The notes: a model not told the origin generated them from the letters alone. A DNA stretch of 64,000 bases from Salinimicrobium tongyeongense (GCF_026109735.1 NZ_CP069620.1:1054001-1118000); one strand, 5' to 3'; numbered from the stretch's first letter, positions 33,440 through 44,070 are shown. Numbers and translations: made by a program.

Positions 33440-35566
33440 TCAGGATAAAAGTTCTGCGGGGTTTTTGGAGTGGATCTTTTGCTGCAACTTAAAAACAATC
33501 CGGGTTCCTTCAGGATTCCCTGCTTCGTCCTTCTTATCAATGATTTCAAAATCAATATGCCCCGAATAACTCTTATTGTAAAGCTCTACCCGCTCCTTCA
33601 GGATCTTCATCCCCATGCTTTTATGCTCCTTTTCTGAAGACCTTTTTTCAGTAAAAGTCCTTCCTACCCCGTTATCATCAATTATGATCTTAACCTCCTC
33701 CCCTTCAGGAATAACTTCAAGCAGTAAGATCTTCACTTCTTTTTTACTGGGCAGGAGTCCGTGCCAAATGGCATTTTCAATAAGGGGCTGCAGGAGTAAA
33801 GGCGGGATCATGAACTTAGAAATTTCGGGAGCATCATCTCCTTTGATCTCAAAAGTAAAATCCTTTTCAAAACGGTTCTTTTCGAGGGTTAAATAATATT
33901 GGGTTAGCTGCAGTTCTTCAGACAAGGGTACCACGTGTTTTTGCGAAGTTTCCAGCACCATCCTGGTATAACGGCTAAAAACCACGAGGTACTTCATAGC
34001 CTTGGCGTTCTGCTGACTTTGAATGAGATAAGTGATCGCATTGAGACTGTTAAAGATAAAATGAGGATTGATGCGCAGGCGCGTGACGAGGATCTCTGCC
34101 CGGGCAAGGTTGCGCTCGTAAATGGCCTTCATCTTCGCCTTCTCCTCTTCCAAAATGCGGGCATTCACCTTCTTTTTCATTTGATGGTTGCGGTACTGCA
34201 ACAGGAAAATCACCAGGATGAACAATAGGCCCGTACCAAGAAGGATCATTAGGATCCTGCGCCGTTCCAGTTTTTGTTGCTGATTGTCCAAAAGGGTTTG
34301 CTGCAAGGCCTTGTCTTTTTCGAGCAGCTGAATATGATCTTCTTTTTTCTCGATATCATATTGCCGGATAAGGGCCGCGATCTCAACATTTTGTTCCTCA
34401 AGCTTTATACTGTCCTCATAAGCCTTCCCCTGCTTAAGATATTGCAGGGCTGCAGAAGGCTGGTTTTGTCTTTCGAGGATCTCTGCCAGTTGATAGGAAT
34501 TCTGCATGATCAACCCATGCTGATTAAGTTCTTTGGCAAGATTTAAGGATCTCTCATAATAATTACGGGCTGCTGCCAATGCTCCCTGATTAAAATGCAC
34601 ATCTCCCAGGCTCCCCAGGATCTGGGCCTGCTGGTGGGCATCTCCCAGGTTTTCAAACCTGTTTAGGGCATCTTCAAAATAATTGGCAGCGCGTTCCATA
34701 TCTTTCCCCTCCTCCAAATACGATTTCCCGTAGAATTCATAAGTGATAGCAAGACCGTAATCATCATTCCTTTCCCGGTTGATCTTAAGAAGTTCATCCA
34801 GGTACTTCCGGGCAGTTACAAATTCTTTTTTATTGATATAATGGTCACTAATGGAAAGATAGTTCATAGCGACTCCCAGGCTGTTGTCCCTTTGCTTTTC
34901 GGCTTCCAGGGAACGCTCAAAATAGGCCAGAGCTTCATCCTGCCTCCCCGGAATATTCCCCAAAGTGTTACCTATCCCGTTGCCTGCAATAGCAATATTT
35001 TTGAGATCGTTCTCCTCTTCGGCTATTTTTAAAGCCTTCATGTAATAGGACACCGCAGTATCATATCTCTGATCGTACCTGCCTGCCACACCGGCATTAT
35101 TTGCAAAGATCATTTTATAAACGGGATCTATATCCATATGCTCCACCAGGTTAAATGCCTTGATGTGCAGGGGCAAAGCCTGGTCATAATGCTGATGGTA
35201 CCTGTAAAGCAACCCGAGATTATCCAGGGTTCTGGCGTATAGGAGTGAATCTCCTGTGTTTAATGCATTCTCAATTATTTTCCGGGCGAGCGCGTATTCG
35301 GTTTCTTCCTCGTGCTCACTCCTATGCAATGCTCTTAAATACTGTAAGCCCTGGACTACTTTAAGGGAATCATTTGAGGAATTCTCAAAAGAAGTTTTCA
35401 GGCTGTCCAGCCCTGACTGGGAAAATCCGAAATTGAACTGCAGCAGAAGAAACAGGAAAGTGATGAAAAACTTACGGCTGCAGGATATTTCCCAAGTATT
35501 TTTAAATAGCTTCAGTATAGAGAATTCATGTTTTGAGATATCAGGCTGTTTTGGTGATTGCATCAA
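33440..35566 (-). CDS. TPR-containing LytS-type sensor histidine kinase
   Basis: 708-aa sensor: an N-terminal signal/membrane segment (ITFLFLLLQFNFGFSQ), about seven tetratricopeptide repeats (residues 80-380, e.g. ALAYFERSLEAEKQRD, AARNYYERSLNLAKEL), a coiled coil, one transmembrane helix near 440 and a His_kinase domain with LRINPHFIFNSLNAITYL (phospho-His near residue 501), then a HATPase with IDDNGVGRTF. It overlaps the LytTR regulator gene by 26 nt. The ligand is unknown. Confidence 0.88.
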   Translation of the reverse strand: MMQSPKQPDISKHEFSILKLFKNTWEISCSRKFFITFLFLLLQFNFGFSQSGLDSLKTSFENSSNDSLKVVQGLQYLRALHRSEHEEETEYALARKIIENALNTGDSLLYARTLDNLGLLYRYHQHYDQALPLHIKAFNLVEHMDIDPVYKMIFANNAGVAGRYDQRYDTAVSYYMKALKIAEEENDLKNIAIAGNGIGNTLGNIPGRQDEALAYFERSLEAEKQRDNSLGVAMNYLSISDHYINKKEFVTARKYLDELLKINRERNDDYGLAITYEFYGKSYLEEGKDMERAANYFEDALNRFENLGDAHQQAQILGSLGDVHFNQGALAAARNYYERSLNLAKELNQHGLIMQNSYQLAEILERQNQPSAALQYLKQGKAYEDSIKLEEQNVEIAALIRQYDIEKKEDHIQLLEKDKALQQTLLDNQQQKLERRRILMILLGTGLLFILVIFLLQYRNHQMKKKVNARILEEEKAKMKAIYERNLARAEILVTRLRINPHFIFNSLNAITYLIQSQQNAKAMKYLVVFSRYTRMVLETSQKHVVPLSEELQLTQYYLTLEKNRFEKDFTFEIKGDDAPEISKFMIPPLLLQPLIENAIWHGLLPSKKEVKILLLEVIPEGEEVKIIIDDNGVGRTFTEKRSSEKEHKSMGMKILKERVELYNKSYSGHIDFEIIDKKDEAGNPEGTRIVFKLQQKIHSKNPAELLS

Positions 35567-36305
35567 ATAAATTAGTGATAAGGTCCTTTTTACTTTTGCT
35601 TACCGGTATAGACTTCCCATCCTGCATCACAAGGTACCCGCCGTCATTGCGATAGTACTTTTTCATGTAATTTGGATTGATGAGAAAGGATTTATGAATG
35701 CGGATAAAGAAATACTTATCGAGGAGTTTTTCGAAATCCTTGAGAGTTTTGCTCAAAACAAGTTTCCGGTTACCTACAGTAAACAGGAGGGTGTAATTAT
35801 TTTGGCTCTGGCAGTATAAAATTTCATTGGTTTCAATGAATTCAAAACCTTCGGTCACCGGCACCGCAATCTTATTCTTCAGGATCCCTTCCCGCTTCAT
35901 GTGATCCAGCAGCTCGTTCATCTTTTCAGAAGGAAGGTTGTTCTTCATTTCCCTTTCCTGCTTCCATTGTAGCACAGCGGTTTCAAATTCGGTTTCATCA
36001 ATGGGCTTAAGCAGGTAATTAACAGCCTTGGCCTTAAAAGCCTGTGCCGCATACTGGCTGTAGGCAGTTGTAAAAATGACATCAAAATTTTCTGCAGAAA
36101 GCTGGTCGAGCAATTCAAACCCATTCATTCCCGGCATCTCTACATCAAGAAATAAGAGGTCGGGCTTAACTTTAGGCAGAGTCAGTAAGGCATCCTGCGG
36201 GCGGGTTCCCTTAAAGACAATCTCAGCTTCAGGAAACTTGCTCTTTATGTGCAGGACCATGCCCTCTACACAATGCACCTCATCATCTACAATTGCTACT
36301 CTCAT
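35541..36305 (-). CDS. LytTR-family response regulator
   Basis: 254-aa regulator with a receiver domain (D54 in LLFLDVEMPGMNG phosphoacceptor, acidic pair D7-D8, K near 104) and a C-terminal LytTR DNA-binding domain (FIETNEILYCQSQNNYT, FFIRIHKSFLINPNYM). First gene of a two-component operon with the LytS-like kinase that overlaps its 3' end. Targets unknown. Confidence 0.9.
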   Translation of the reverse strand: MRVAIVDDEVHCVEGMVLHIKSKFPEAEIVFKGTRPQDALLTLPKVKPDLLFLDVEMPGMNGFELLDQLSAENFDVIFTTAYSQYAAQAFKAKAVNYLLKPIDETEFETAVLQWKQEREMKNNLPSEKMNELLDHMKREGILKNKIAVPVTEGFEFIETNEILYCQSQNNYTLLFTVGNRKLVLSKTLKDFEKLLDKYFFIRIHKSFLINPNYMKKYYRNDGGYLVMQDGKSIPVSKSKKDLITNLFDAITKTA

Positions 36306-36618
36306 TTGGGTTAAACTTCAAACAGTGAACTCTTTATCATACTAAATGTAGGTTTTATAAATGATGTTTAAAAACATGAGAGGGTAAAATACTGATATTC
36401 ATTAGGCTAGGCAGGGTTTGAATTAGAGTGGTGGGTGCTTCCCACTTATTTCACAAAGTATACAACAGAATAATTCCCCGGCAGTACAAACTAATCCAAA
36501 AGCCCGCTACACTCAATTATCACCCGTGTAAGTAATTTATATTTAGACATTTACACCAGTCAATGAGAAATAGTAATTTCTGAAAGACCTTTAATAACCG
36601 ACTTTAAAAACTTAAAAA
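36306..36618. other. intergenic region between divergent genes
   Basis: 313 bp separating the LytTR regulator from an outer-membrane protein gene. A TATATTTA -7-like box lies at 36538-36545 on the plus strand. A small hairpin is formed by GTGGGTGCTTCCCAC (36430-36444). Nothing else recognised. Confidence 0.4.
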
Positions 36619-37122
36619 ATGAAAACGAAACTACTTGTTATTACCGCCCTGTTTTTTATTGGAAGCTTTGTTACCACAGCCCAGAACGATACCCGTTTTG
36701 GTGCCATGCTTGCTTATGGAACCGAGATTGAAAACCTGGGGATTGGGGTGAATGCAGAATTTCCCGTTATGGAGAACCTTAATATTTCTCCCGGATTCAC
36801 TTATTTTTTTCCGAAGGATGAATACGGGATCAATGTAAACTGGTGGGAAATAAATGGAAATGCGAATTACTATTTTACAGACAGGGAAGATTTTGGATTT
36901 TATGGACTCGCCGGCCTCAATTACACCCATGTGAGCATAGATTATGATGATTCGCCTATAGGAGGCTCTATGGAAGCCAGTGACGGCAGGTTTGGCCTCA
37001 ATCTGGGTGCAGGTGCGAATTTCGATATAGGAAGCAGCATCACTCCTTTTGCTGAAGCTAAATATGTCATTATAGACGGAAGCCAGCTAGTGATCGCAGC
37101 CGGTATAAAATTCAATATCTAG
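36619..37122 (+). CDS. small outer-membrane beta-barrel protein
   Basis: 167-aa protein with a signal peptide (MKTKLLVITALFFIGSFVTTAQ) and eight-strand-barrel pattern (FGAMLAYGTEIENLGIGVNAEF, GLNLGAGANFDIGSSITPFAEAKYVI), ending in an aliphatic terminal strand. Family of OmpA-like/porin-family small barrels common in Flavobacteriia. Function unknown. Confidence 0.75.
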   Translation: MKTKLLVITALFFIGSFVTTAQNDTRFGAMLAYGTEIENLGIGVNAEFPVMENLNISPGFTYFFPKDEYGINVNWWEINGNANYYFTDREDFGFYGLAGLNYTHVSIDYDDSPIGGSMEASDGRFGLNLGAGANFDIGSSITPFAEAKYVIIDGSQLVIAAGIKFNI

Positions 37123-37244
37123 AATTGAAATTTTTACAGAAAGACCTTACTAACCAAGCATTTTTTGCCCGGCTATTTTCCCTATGCAAGTCCGGCAGAT
37201 CACCTTACACAACATAAAAAATTTGGAATTAAATAATACACGCT

Positions 37245-37598
37245 ATGGAAACCGGAAATACACATGCTGAAACTAAAAAGGACAAAACAGAAGATATTAC
37301 AATTGCAGTTATAGCCTACCTCACTATTATTGGCCTTGTTGTAGCCTTTGTAATGAACAATGAAAAAAAAGATGCTTTTGCAGCCTGGCACATTAGGCAA
37401 TCCATGGGCCTCACCGTTCTTGGAATTGCAGTTTTCGCCATAGGAATGGTCCCCATCCTAGGCTGGTTAATAAGTTTCTTTGGCTCTCTCTTCCTGTTAT
37501 ACCTGTGGATCATGGGCCTTATAAATGCCATTAACGGAAAAGTCAAACCTGTTCCTGTTTTGGGAAGCAAATTTGAAGAATGGTTTAAAAATATTTAA
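37245..37598 (+). CDS. DUF4870 family membrane protein
   Basis: 117-aa protein with three predicted membrane segments (about residues 24-42, 62-80, 83-105) and the FAAWHIRQSMGLTVLG segment that characterises the DUF4870/Tic20-like family. The start ATG at 37245 is preceded by A-rich DNA. Function unknown. Confidence 0.8.
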   Translation: METGNTHAETKKDKTEDITIAVIAYLTIIGLVVAFVMNNEKKDAFAAWHIRQSMGLTVLGIAVFAIGMVPILGWLISFFGSLFLLYLWIMGLINAINGKVKPVPVLGSKFEEWFKNI

Positions 37599-37645
37599 AA
37601 CTTCTCCCTTTTTTAATCTCAAACTGACTATTTAAAACCGAAATT

Positions 37646-37963
37646 ATGAAAATCAACTCTTCAATACTATATATGATCATGCTCGTGGGCTTTTTAGGAA
37701 TTCAGTCCTGTTCTGAAGACGATTCAAATAACTCCGATGATAATATTGCAGGCTGTAATAACTTTGAAGCCAATAGTGAACAATTTCAAGAAGCTTTAAT
37801 CGCATACTCACAAAACCCGACTCCACAAACCTGCGAAGCCTATAAAGATGCTTTGCTCGATTTTTACGACAACTATAATGACTGTCCTTTTTGGAAAGAT
37901 AATTACCAGGAATACTACGAGGAAATCGAGAATTACAATTGTAGTGAAGAAGCCGTAGATTAA
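37646..37963 (+). CDS. hypothetical acidic lipoprotein
   Basis: 105-aa lipoprotein: signal MKINSSILYMIMLVGFLGIQSC with lipobox Cys at 22, then a Ser/Asp/Asn-rich linker (SEDDSNNSDDN) and a small helical domain with four cysteines (AGCNN, TCEAY, DCPFW, YNCSE) that could form disulfides. No family recognised. It follows two other small envelope-protein genes. Confidence 0.7.
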   Translation: MKINSSILYMIMLVGFLGIQSCSEDDSNNSDDNIAGCNNFEANSEQFQEALIAYSQNPTPQTCEAYKDALLDFYDNYNDCPFWKDNYQEYYEEIENYNCSEEAVD

Positions 37964-38089
37964 TATTAACCATTCTAAAGAAAAGGTCTAAAATCATTTG
38001 GGGGAGTGAATTTTAGATCTGGAAAATGGATGGACAGTGAAAACTGTTCATCCATTTCGCGTTTTATATATTTACGGTTCTTAATTGGA

Positions 38090-38180
38090 TATTGAATATG
38101 GAATATGGAATATTGGTTTTGAGTGATGAACCCAGAACCTTGAACCTTGAATTTTTGAACCTTGAACCTTAAACCCGGAA
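38090..38180. repeat. AACCTTG / GGAATAT low-complexity repeat
   Basis: Short degenerate direct repeats (GAATATGGAATATGGAATAT, then AACCTTGAACCTTGAA) just before the DUF6122 gene. They may include its promoter but no box is clear. Confidence 0.5.
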
Positions 38181-38184
38181 CCGC

Positions 38185-38550
38185 TTGCTGCAAACACTAG
38201 TTCATTACTTCTTACATTTCATCTTCATTGGTGCTATTGCGTACTGGTACGACAAAACGAACTGGAAAAAATACTGGCTCATCCTGCTCGCCACCATGCT
38301 GGTAGACCTCGATCATTTGCTCGCCACTCCAATATTTCAGGCTGAGAGATGCAGCATCGGGTTTCACATTTTACATTCCGAATATGTTGTTCCGCTCTAC
38401 TTTCTTGGTGCCATTTTCATTAAACATAAGATCATACGGCTGGTAATGATTGGCCTGGCCTTTCACATGATCACCGATTTCATCGATTGCCTCTGGATGC
38501 TGTCTAAATGCGGAAATTGTGCTGCTTCGGAAGTCTTCCGCGGAATATGA
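38185..38550 (+). CDS. DUF6122 family membrane protein
   Basis: 121-aa protein with about four membrane segments and conserved metal-like residues (VHYFLHF, DLDHLLATPIF, HILHSEY, HMITDFIDC). It matches the DUF6122 family of Bacteroidota. The only in-frame start near the N-terminus is TTG at 38185. A dispersed palindrome begins immediately after the stop codon. Confidence 0.7.
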   Translation: MLQTLVHYFLHFIFIGAIAYWYDKTNWKKYWLILLATMLVDLDHLLATPIFQAERCSIGFHILHSEYVVPLYFLGAIFIKHKIIRLVMIGLAFHMITDFIDCLWMLSKCGNCAASEVFRGI

Positions 38551-38576
38551 TCCAAAAATGCCATTTTTGACAGGTA
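38551..38576. repeat. dispersed CAAAAATGSCATTTTTG palindrome, copy 7
   Basis: TCCAAAAATG/CCATTTTTGACAGGT directly abutting the DUF6122 stop codon. Confidence 0.8.
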
Positions 38577-38807
38577 ATTTCCGAAGTAATTAAAAATTCA
38601 CCAATGGCTTTAGCAGTTAGCCATAAGCTTACTAAGCGTTCAAATTAACAAATTTACCTTGAGCAAATTGCTCATAAACCTTTCCCCTGTTAACCATTTT
38701 CAAATCCCCAATAACCAATTTTTATCTTTTATTAAAATATCTATTTCCATTATATTTACCACCTGAAGTTTTCACCACTCATCTATCAACAGCCAAATTC
38801 ACTGAAC

Positions 38808-39425
38808 ATGCACGTAGCCATTGCGGGAAACATTGGGGCGGGAAAAACCACCCTTACCAAATCACTAGCAAAACATTTTAACTGGGAAGCTCAATATGAA
38901 GACGTACTGGAAAACCCCTACCTCGAAGACTTCTACAACAAAATGGAACGCTGGTCTTTTAACCTGCAAATCTACTTTTTGAACAGCCGTTTCCGCCAAA
39001 TCCTTGAAATTAGGGAAAGCGGCAAAGCCATCATTCAGGATCGCACCATCTATGAAGATGCTCACATCTTTGCGCCCAACCTGCATGCCATGGGCCTTAT
39101 GACCAACCGCGATTACGAAAATTACCGCTCGCTTTTTGACCTTATGGAAAGCGTGGTGCAGGGCCCCGACCTGTTGATCTACCTGCGCAGCAGCATTCCC
39201 AACCTGGTCTCACAGATCCATAAACGTGGCAGGGATTACGAAAATTCCATTTCCATTGATTACCTAAGCCGTCTAAACGAACGCTACGAGGCCTGGGTAC
39301 ACAACTACAACAAAGGAAATCTGCTTATCATTGATGTTGATAACATCAACTTTGTAGACAACCCCGAAGACCTTGGGAATATCATCACCCGGGTTGATGG
39401 GGAACTCAATGGCCTTTTTAAATAA
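38808..39425 (+). CDS. deoxynucleoside kinase
   Basis: 205-aa dNK-family enzyme phosphorylating deoxynucleosides (deoxyadenosine/deoxyguanosine-type in relatives). P-loop GNIGAGKTT at residues 7-15, the ERWSFNLQIYFLNSRF substrate segment, the DRTIYEDAHIFA motif (DR-x-E) and YLRSSIPNLVSQIHKRGRDYE lid. Stands alone; salvage role with the downstream nucleoside transporter and thyA is only general. Confidence 0.9.
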   Translation: MHVAIAGNIGAGKTTLTKSLAKHFNWEAQYEDVLENPYLEDFYNKMERWSFNLQIYFLNSRFRQILEIRESGKAIIQDRTIYEDAHIFAPNLHAMGLMTNRDYENYRSLFDLMESVVQGPDLLIYLRSSIPNLVSQIHKRGRDYENSISIDYLSRLNERYEAWVHNYNKGNLLIIDVDNINFVDNPEDLGNIITRVDGELNGLFK

Positions 39426-39629
39426 TTGGTTTATAGTTCACATTTCTAAGTTTGAAACGTATTTTTTAAAGAGGTTTCTTCGGAAGGCTTCTGCTCCAAA
39501 AAATTCGCAATTCATTATTCCTGAACTTTAAACCTCTGTTTCTGCAGCAGGTTTATTTCCCTCTTGACTTTTGAAGCCGAGTGCTTTAACTTAGTGAGAA
39601 AAATTTCTCACCTGGTTAAAATTATTGCT

Positions 39630-40283
39630 ATGGAATCTCAAAAGCTCAAGAGGCCAAAACACAAAGGCTCCCCCAAACTCTTCAAAAACCCGATTTTAGA
39701 ACGGCTTACCCACACGCATATTTCGGCACCTTTGATCATCTTTTTTGGGATCGCCGCCCTGCTCATCTACTACGGGATCATAGAGAAAGGTTTTAAAGTT
39801 CCGCAGATGATCCTGCTGTTCTTTGGCGGACTCTTCTTTTTTAGCCTGGTAGAATACCTGATGCACCGCTACCTCTACCACATTCCCGCCACCACGCCAA
39901 GGCGAAAGAATATCTCGTACACCATGCACGGGGTGCACCACGATTACCCCAAAGACAAATCGCGCCTGGCCATGCCGCCGGTGCTTAGCCTGCTCATTGC
40001 CACAATTCTGTTCATCGTTTACAGGGCTGTACTGGGAGATCTCGTCTTTGGGTTTTTAGCAGGTTTTCTTGTGGGTTACGCCGGTTATCTCGCCATACAT
40101 TATTCAGTTCATGCCTTTAGGGTCCCAAAAAATTTCCTGAAGGTTTTGTGGCACCACCACGCCATTCACCACTACCGCGAGCCTGACCGCGCATTTGGCG
40201 TTTCCTCTCCTCTCTGGGATTATGTTTTCAGGACTATGCCCAGGAAAAGTCCGGTAGAGCGAAAAAGCGGGTATATTGATTAG
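39630..40283 (+). CDS. fatty-acid hydroxylase / sterol desaturase family
   Basis: 217-aa integral membrane di-iron enzyme. Histidine clusters characteristic of the family are visible: HRYLYH, HGVHHDYP, HYSVH, HHHAIHHYREP. Arrangement is close to FA2H/Scs7-type fatty acid 2-hydroxylases, fitting the 2-hydroxy fatty acids of flavobacterial sphingolipid-like lipids (inference). I chose the ATG at 39630 (MESQKLKRPKHKGS) rather than 39564. Confidence 0.82.
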   Translation: MESQKLKRPKHKGSPKLFKNPILERLTHTHISAPLIIFFGIAALLIYYGIIEKGFKVPQMILLFFGGLFFFSLVEYLMHRYLYHIPATTPRRKNISYTMHGVHHDYPKDKSRLAMPPVLSLLIATILFIVYRAVLGDLVFGFLAGFLVGYAGYLAIHYSVHAFRVPKNFLKVLWHHHAIHHYREPDRAFGVSSPLWDYVFRTMPRKSPVERKSGYID

Positions 40284-40365
40284 CCTGTAGGCGGAAGGCT
40301 TTAGTCTGTAGACGGGATTTCGGAGTGGAGAGAATTTAAATTGTGGTTATTTGAGTGGGAAATAG

Positions 40366-41397
40366 CTAAATAAATCCGTGTTCTTTTGCATGTTCACGGG
40401 CCTGTTCTGAGGTTTCTACCAGGAGCATGGGAACGGTCTCAAAATTATCGACTATACTTCTTACCCTGCGCATTTGTCGGCGGTGCTTTACGCTTCTCAG
40501 GTAGATGGCCAGGATACGGTCGGGATATTGAGCAGCGATCTCGGTGTAAATGGCCGGGTCGTGTTCGCCGCTGTCGCCTATCAGGATAAAACTGAGGTGT
40601 GGATAGGTTTTCAGGATATTGATGATCTCCTTTTGCTTATGCGGTTTTTCAGGTTTTAGGGTTCTGTCAAAAGGGGTTCGAAAATCCCGCAACAGGATGG
40701 GACCTTTTGGAAAATCATTGATTTGCAGGAACAACTTCAGGTATTGATACAGGTTCCAGGGGCTGTTGCTCAAGTAAATGACAGGGTTCTGTTCATCCCC
40801 TTTTTTCCCGGCGTGCAGGTCGCGATAAAACCCGGGCGCACCTTCCAGCGAGATCCTTTTGTGAGCATTCTTAAAAAGGGAATTTTTGATCACCCGCCAT
40901 TTCAGGAAAGAAGTGACCCCGGTGTGCAAAATCGTATCGTCAATATCACTAATCACCCCGTAAGCTGCCTTAACAGGCGGGATGAGCAGTTCAGCTTCAA
41001 AATTGTTGTTACTGGTAATGATGCTGTTGGGCACTTCATTTGAAAAGGAAGCCTTCAGCCTTAGCCAGCCACCCTCATCGGCAAATTCTTTCAGGTTTAT
41101 GGAAATCGTCCTGTCAAAGAGGAAATAGCCTTCAGCATTGGTCATAGCATTAAGCACAGTACCATCGGGAAGTTCCAGGGAAACTTCGGTGTTGGCAATT
41201 TCATAGCTGTCAAACTGCTTATAGGTGTTGGCCAGGGTTCTAAAAAAGCTCTGGTCTTCGTGCATCTTCAGCTTATCATCATCAATGGCGCGACCCAGCA
41301 GGTAAAGATGGCTGGCAGTGCCGTAACTGCGGTAAGTGGCCAGTTTTACTTCGGGTTTTGCGGTAAGGTGTTTTTTGAGCCTGGAAAGAAGCTTCAT
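40366..41397 (-). CDS. App1-family phosphatidate phosphatase (DUF2183)
   Basis: 343-aa protein with the App1 catalytic motif SDIDDTILHTG (DxDxT) in GVISDIDDTI and downstream HAD-like motifs (YLSNSPWNLYQYL, FILIGDSGEHDP). An N-terminal beta domain (residues 40-120) precedes it. Yeast App1 dephosphorylates phosphatidic acid; the bacterial substrate is uncertain. No signal peptide. Confidence 0.85.
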   Translation of the reverse strand: MKLLSRLKKHLTAKPEVKLATYRSYGTASHLYLLGRAIDDDKLKMHEDQSFFRTLANTYKQFDSYEIANTEVSLELPDGTVLNAMTNAEGYFLFDRTISINLKEFADEGGWLRLKASFSNEVPNSIITSNNNFEAELLIPPVKAAYGVISDIDDTILHTGVTSFLKWRVIKNSLFKNAHKRISLEGAPGFYRDLHAGKKGDEQNPVIYLSNSPWNLYQYLKLFLQINDFPKGPILLRDFRTPFDRTLKPEKPHKQKEIINILKTYPHLSFILIGDSGEHDPAIYTEIAAQYPDRILAIYLRSVKHRRQMRRVRSIVDNFETVPMLLVETSEQAREHAKEHGFI

Positions 41398-41404
41398 AAA
41401 AGGG

Positions 41405-41431
41405 TTTTAAAAATGGCATTTTTGACACCTC
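41405..41431. repeat. dispersed CAAAAATGSCATTTTTG palindrome, copy 8
   Basis: TTTTAAAAATG/GCATTTTTGACACCTC just upstream of the App1 gene and downstream of hppA. Confidence 0.75.
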
Positions 41432-41451
41432 TTTCAAGTTACATTTAAAAA

Positions 41452-41483
41452 CAAAAATCCCCCGCAGTTGCAGGGGATTTTAA
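41452..41483 (-). terminator. terminator after hppA
   Basis: Minus-strand hairpin AAAATCCCC / GGGGATTTTT around a GC-rich centre followed by T residues, 27 nt after the hppA stop. Confidence 0.8.
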
Positions 41484-41510
41484 AAATACTTTAGCAAATA
41501 TCTTCGGAAA

Positions 41511-43877
41511 TCACTCTTTTTGGGAGGTGACTTCGGAAATATTCCCTTCTGAAGTTTTTTCTTCGGCAGCTTTTACTGCTTCAGCTATTTTATCAGCCTT
41601 GGCAAGGGTTTCAGATTTATCGACTGAAAATTCAGCAACAGCCTCGGTTTGCTCAGCCTGAATTAGAGTGACCTCATCAACTTCGGGCGTGGTGGCAACT
41701 TCCATATCCTGACCTAAAATAGGGGCGATCACCAGCCCGATAAGACAGGTAAGTTTAATAAGGATGTTCATGGAAGGCCCTGAAGTGTCTTTAAAAGGAT
41801 CTCCAACCGTATCACCGGTCACGGCTGCTTTATGGGCTTCAGACCCTTTGTAGGTCATCTCGCCGTTGATCATCACCCCGGCTTCAAAAGATTTCTTGGC
41901 ATTGTCCCAGGCACCGCCGGCATTGTTCTGGAAGATCGCCCAAAGCACCCCGCTCACGGTCACCCCGGCCATGTAGCCTCCAAGCATTTCGGCGATAAGG
42001 CGGTTCTCATATCCCAAAGCCATGGGAACAAGCACGATGATAATAGGGAAGCCAATGGTGAGAAGGCCAGGCAGGAGCATCTCGCGAAGCGCTGCTTTGG
42101 TAGAGATCTCCACACACTTGTCGTATTGGGGTTTCCCGGTGCCTTCCATAATTCCCGGAATGTCACGGAACTGGCGACGCACCTCGTTCACCATGTCCAT
42201 AGCTGCTTTTCCTACAGATTGCATAGCAAGGGCAGAGAACACCACGGGGATCATTCCTCCAATAAACAGCATGGCAAGCACAGGGGCCTTAAAAATGTTG
42301 ATCCCGTCAATGCCCGTAAAAGTCACATAGGCGGCAAAAAGGGCAAGAGAAGTAAGGGCTGCCGAAGCGATCGCAAAACCTTTTCCGGTTGCAGCCGTGG
42401 TGTTTCCAACAGAATCGAGAATATCTGTTCTCTCCCTAACTTCGGAAGGCAGTTCGCTCATTTCGGCAATACCTCCGGCGTTATCAGCGATTGGCCCAAA
42501 GGCATCAATGGCCAGCTGCATTGCAGTGGTAGCCATCATGGCCGAAGCCGCAAGGGCAACCCCGTAGAAACCAGCAAAGGCATAAGACGCCCAGATAGCG
42601 ATTGCGAAAAGAAGTACAGAATAGAAGGTAGAGATCATCCCGGTAGAAAGGCCTGCAATAATGTTGGTCCCGGCACCGGTGCTGGAGTTTTGTACGATAG
42701 ACAGCACAGGTTTTTTACCAAGGCCTGTATAATATTCGGTCACGGCAGAGATCACACCTCCAACTACAAGCCCAACCAAAGTAGCATAGAACACCCGCAT
42801 TGAGGAGATGGTTTGCGCACCTTCGCCAAAGAATTCCATTTGCATGGTTTCGGGCAGCATCCAGGTTACCAGGAAGAATGACGAAACTGCCACCAGCGCG
42901 ATCGAGATCCAGTTACCGCGGTTAAGCGCCGATTGTACTTCAGCTTCTTTAACCGAGTTACTGCTGATCTTTACCAGCAGGGTTCCTACTATAGAGAAAA
43001 TAATCCCGAAACCGGCAATGGCCATTGGGAGAAGTACGGGCCCAATTCCGCCGAAACCTTCAGCAACAATATTACCGCCCATATCTTTGATCACATAGTT
43101 ACCCAGTACCATGGCGGCAAGTACGGTAGCCACATAACTTCCGAAGAGGTCGGCACCCATCCCGGCTACGTCACCCACGTTATCGCCCACGTTATCGGCA
43201 ATGGTGGCGGGGTTGCGCGGATCATCTTCGGGGATACCGGCTTCCACTTTTCCCACCAGGTCGGCACCCACATCGGCTGCCTTGGTGTAGATACCGCCAC
43301 CCACACGGGCAAAAAGGGCGATAGATTCGGCCCCAAGCGAGAACCCGGCAAGGGTTTCAAGCACAATGGTCATTTGGTGAACATCGGTCCATTCCCCGCC
43401 CATAAAGACGTGGAAGAAGATGATGAAAAAAGTGGTCAACCCTAAAACGGCAAGCCCGGCCACACCAAGCCCCATAACGGTACCGCCTCCAAATGACACT
43501 TTTAAGGCCTGCGGCAGACTTGTTCTTGCTGCCTGGGTAGTTCTTACGTTAGACTGGGTTGCAATGCGCATCCCGATATTTCCGGCGAAAGCCGAAAAAA
43601 TAGCCCCAAATATGAAGGCTACAACAATTAAAATATGAGTGGTTGGAACAATAAAAGAAATTCCTGCCAGCAGGATACTGGCTACAATAACAAAAATAGT
43701 AAGGATCTTGTATTCGGCGTTAAGAAAAGCAAGAGCTCCTTCATAAATGTGAGACGAAATATCCTTCATTTTTCCGTCTCCCGCGTCCTGCTTTAAAACC
43801 CAGGCGCGTTTTGCCCACATGAAAATGAGCCCTATGATTGCCAGGATAGCCGGCAACCAAATCATCAATGATTCCAT
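41511..43877 (-). CDS. hppA: membrane-bound ion-translocating pyrophosphatase
   Basis: 788-aa integral membrane pyrophosphatase with the substrate motifs [35 protein letters not shown] and [16 protein letters not shown]. The segment [18 protein letters not shown] has Ala where K+-independent enzymes have Lys, so it should be the K+-dependent type; whether it pumps Na+, H+ or both cannot be read reliably here. The last 60 residues are an unusual acidic Ala/Glu-rich tail ([19 protein letters not shown]...). A soluble pyrophosphatase gene lies just upstream. Confidence 0.92.
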   Translation of the reverse strand: MESLMIWLPAILAIIGLIFMWAKRAWVLKQDAGDGKMKDISSHIYEGALAFLNAEYKILTIFVIVASILLAGISFIVPTTHILIVVAFIFGAIFSAFAGNIGMRIATQSNVRTTQAARTSLPQALKVSFGGGTVMGLGVAGLAVLGLTTFFIIFFHVFMGGEWTDVHQMTIVLETLAGFSLGAESIALFARVGGGIYTKAADVGADLVGKVEAGIPEDDPRNPATIADNVGDNVGDVAGMGADLFGSYVATVLAAMVLGNYVIKDMGGNIVAEGFGGIGPVLLPMAIAGFGIIFSIVGTLLVKISSNSVKEAEVQSALNRGNWISIALVAVSSFFLVTWMLPETMQMEFFGEGAQTISSMRVFYATLVGLVVGGVISAVTEYYTGLGKKPVLSIVQNSSTGAGTNIIAGLSTGMISTFYSVLLFAIAIWASYAFAGFYGVALAASAMMATTAMQLAIDAFGPIADNAGGIAEMSELPSEVRERTDILDSVGNTTAATGKGFAIASAALTSLALFAAYVTFTGIDGINIFKAPVLAMLFIGGMIPVVFSALAMQSVGKAAMDMVNEVRRQFRDIPGIMEGTGKPQYDKCVEISTKAALREMLLPGLLTIGFPIIIVLVPMALGYENRLIAEMLGGYMAGVTVSGVLWAIFQNNAGGAWDNAKKSFEAGVMINGEMTYKGSEAHKAAVTGDTVGDPFKDTSGPSMNILIKLTCLIGLVIAPILGQDMEVATTPEVDEVTLIQAEQTEAVAEFSVDKSETLAKADKIAEAVKAAEEKTSEGNISEVTSQKE

Positions 43878-44010
43878 AATTTTTTGTTAATTTTATTTAT
43901 GCTGTTAAAGTTAGCAAAAGAGGGATAAATATGGCTTAATAAAAATGATCTTTCTCATAATCTTAAAGGAAATATTTACTTATTCTCAGCCATAACGGGA
44001 GATGGACGGG

Positions 44011-44031
44011 CAAAAATGCATTTTTGAAAGG
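44011..44031. repeat. dispersed palindrome, copy 9 (short core)
   Basis: CAAAAATG-CATTTTTGAAAGG lacking one central base, between hppA and ppa. Confidence 0.7.
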
Positions 44032-44070
44032 AAATGCCCCGGAAGTTTAATTTCTTTTAAAATGAAAGCT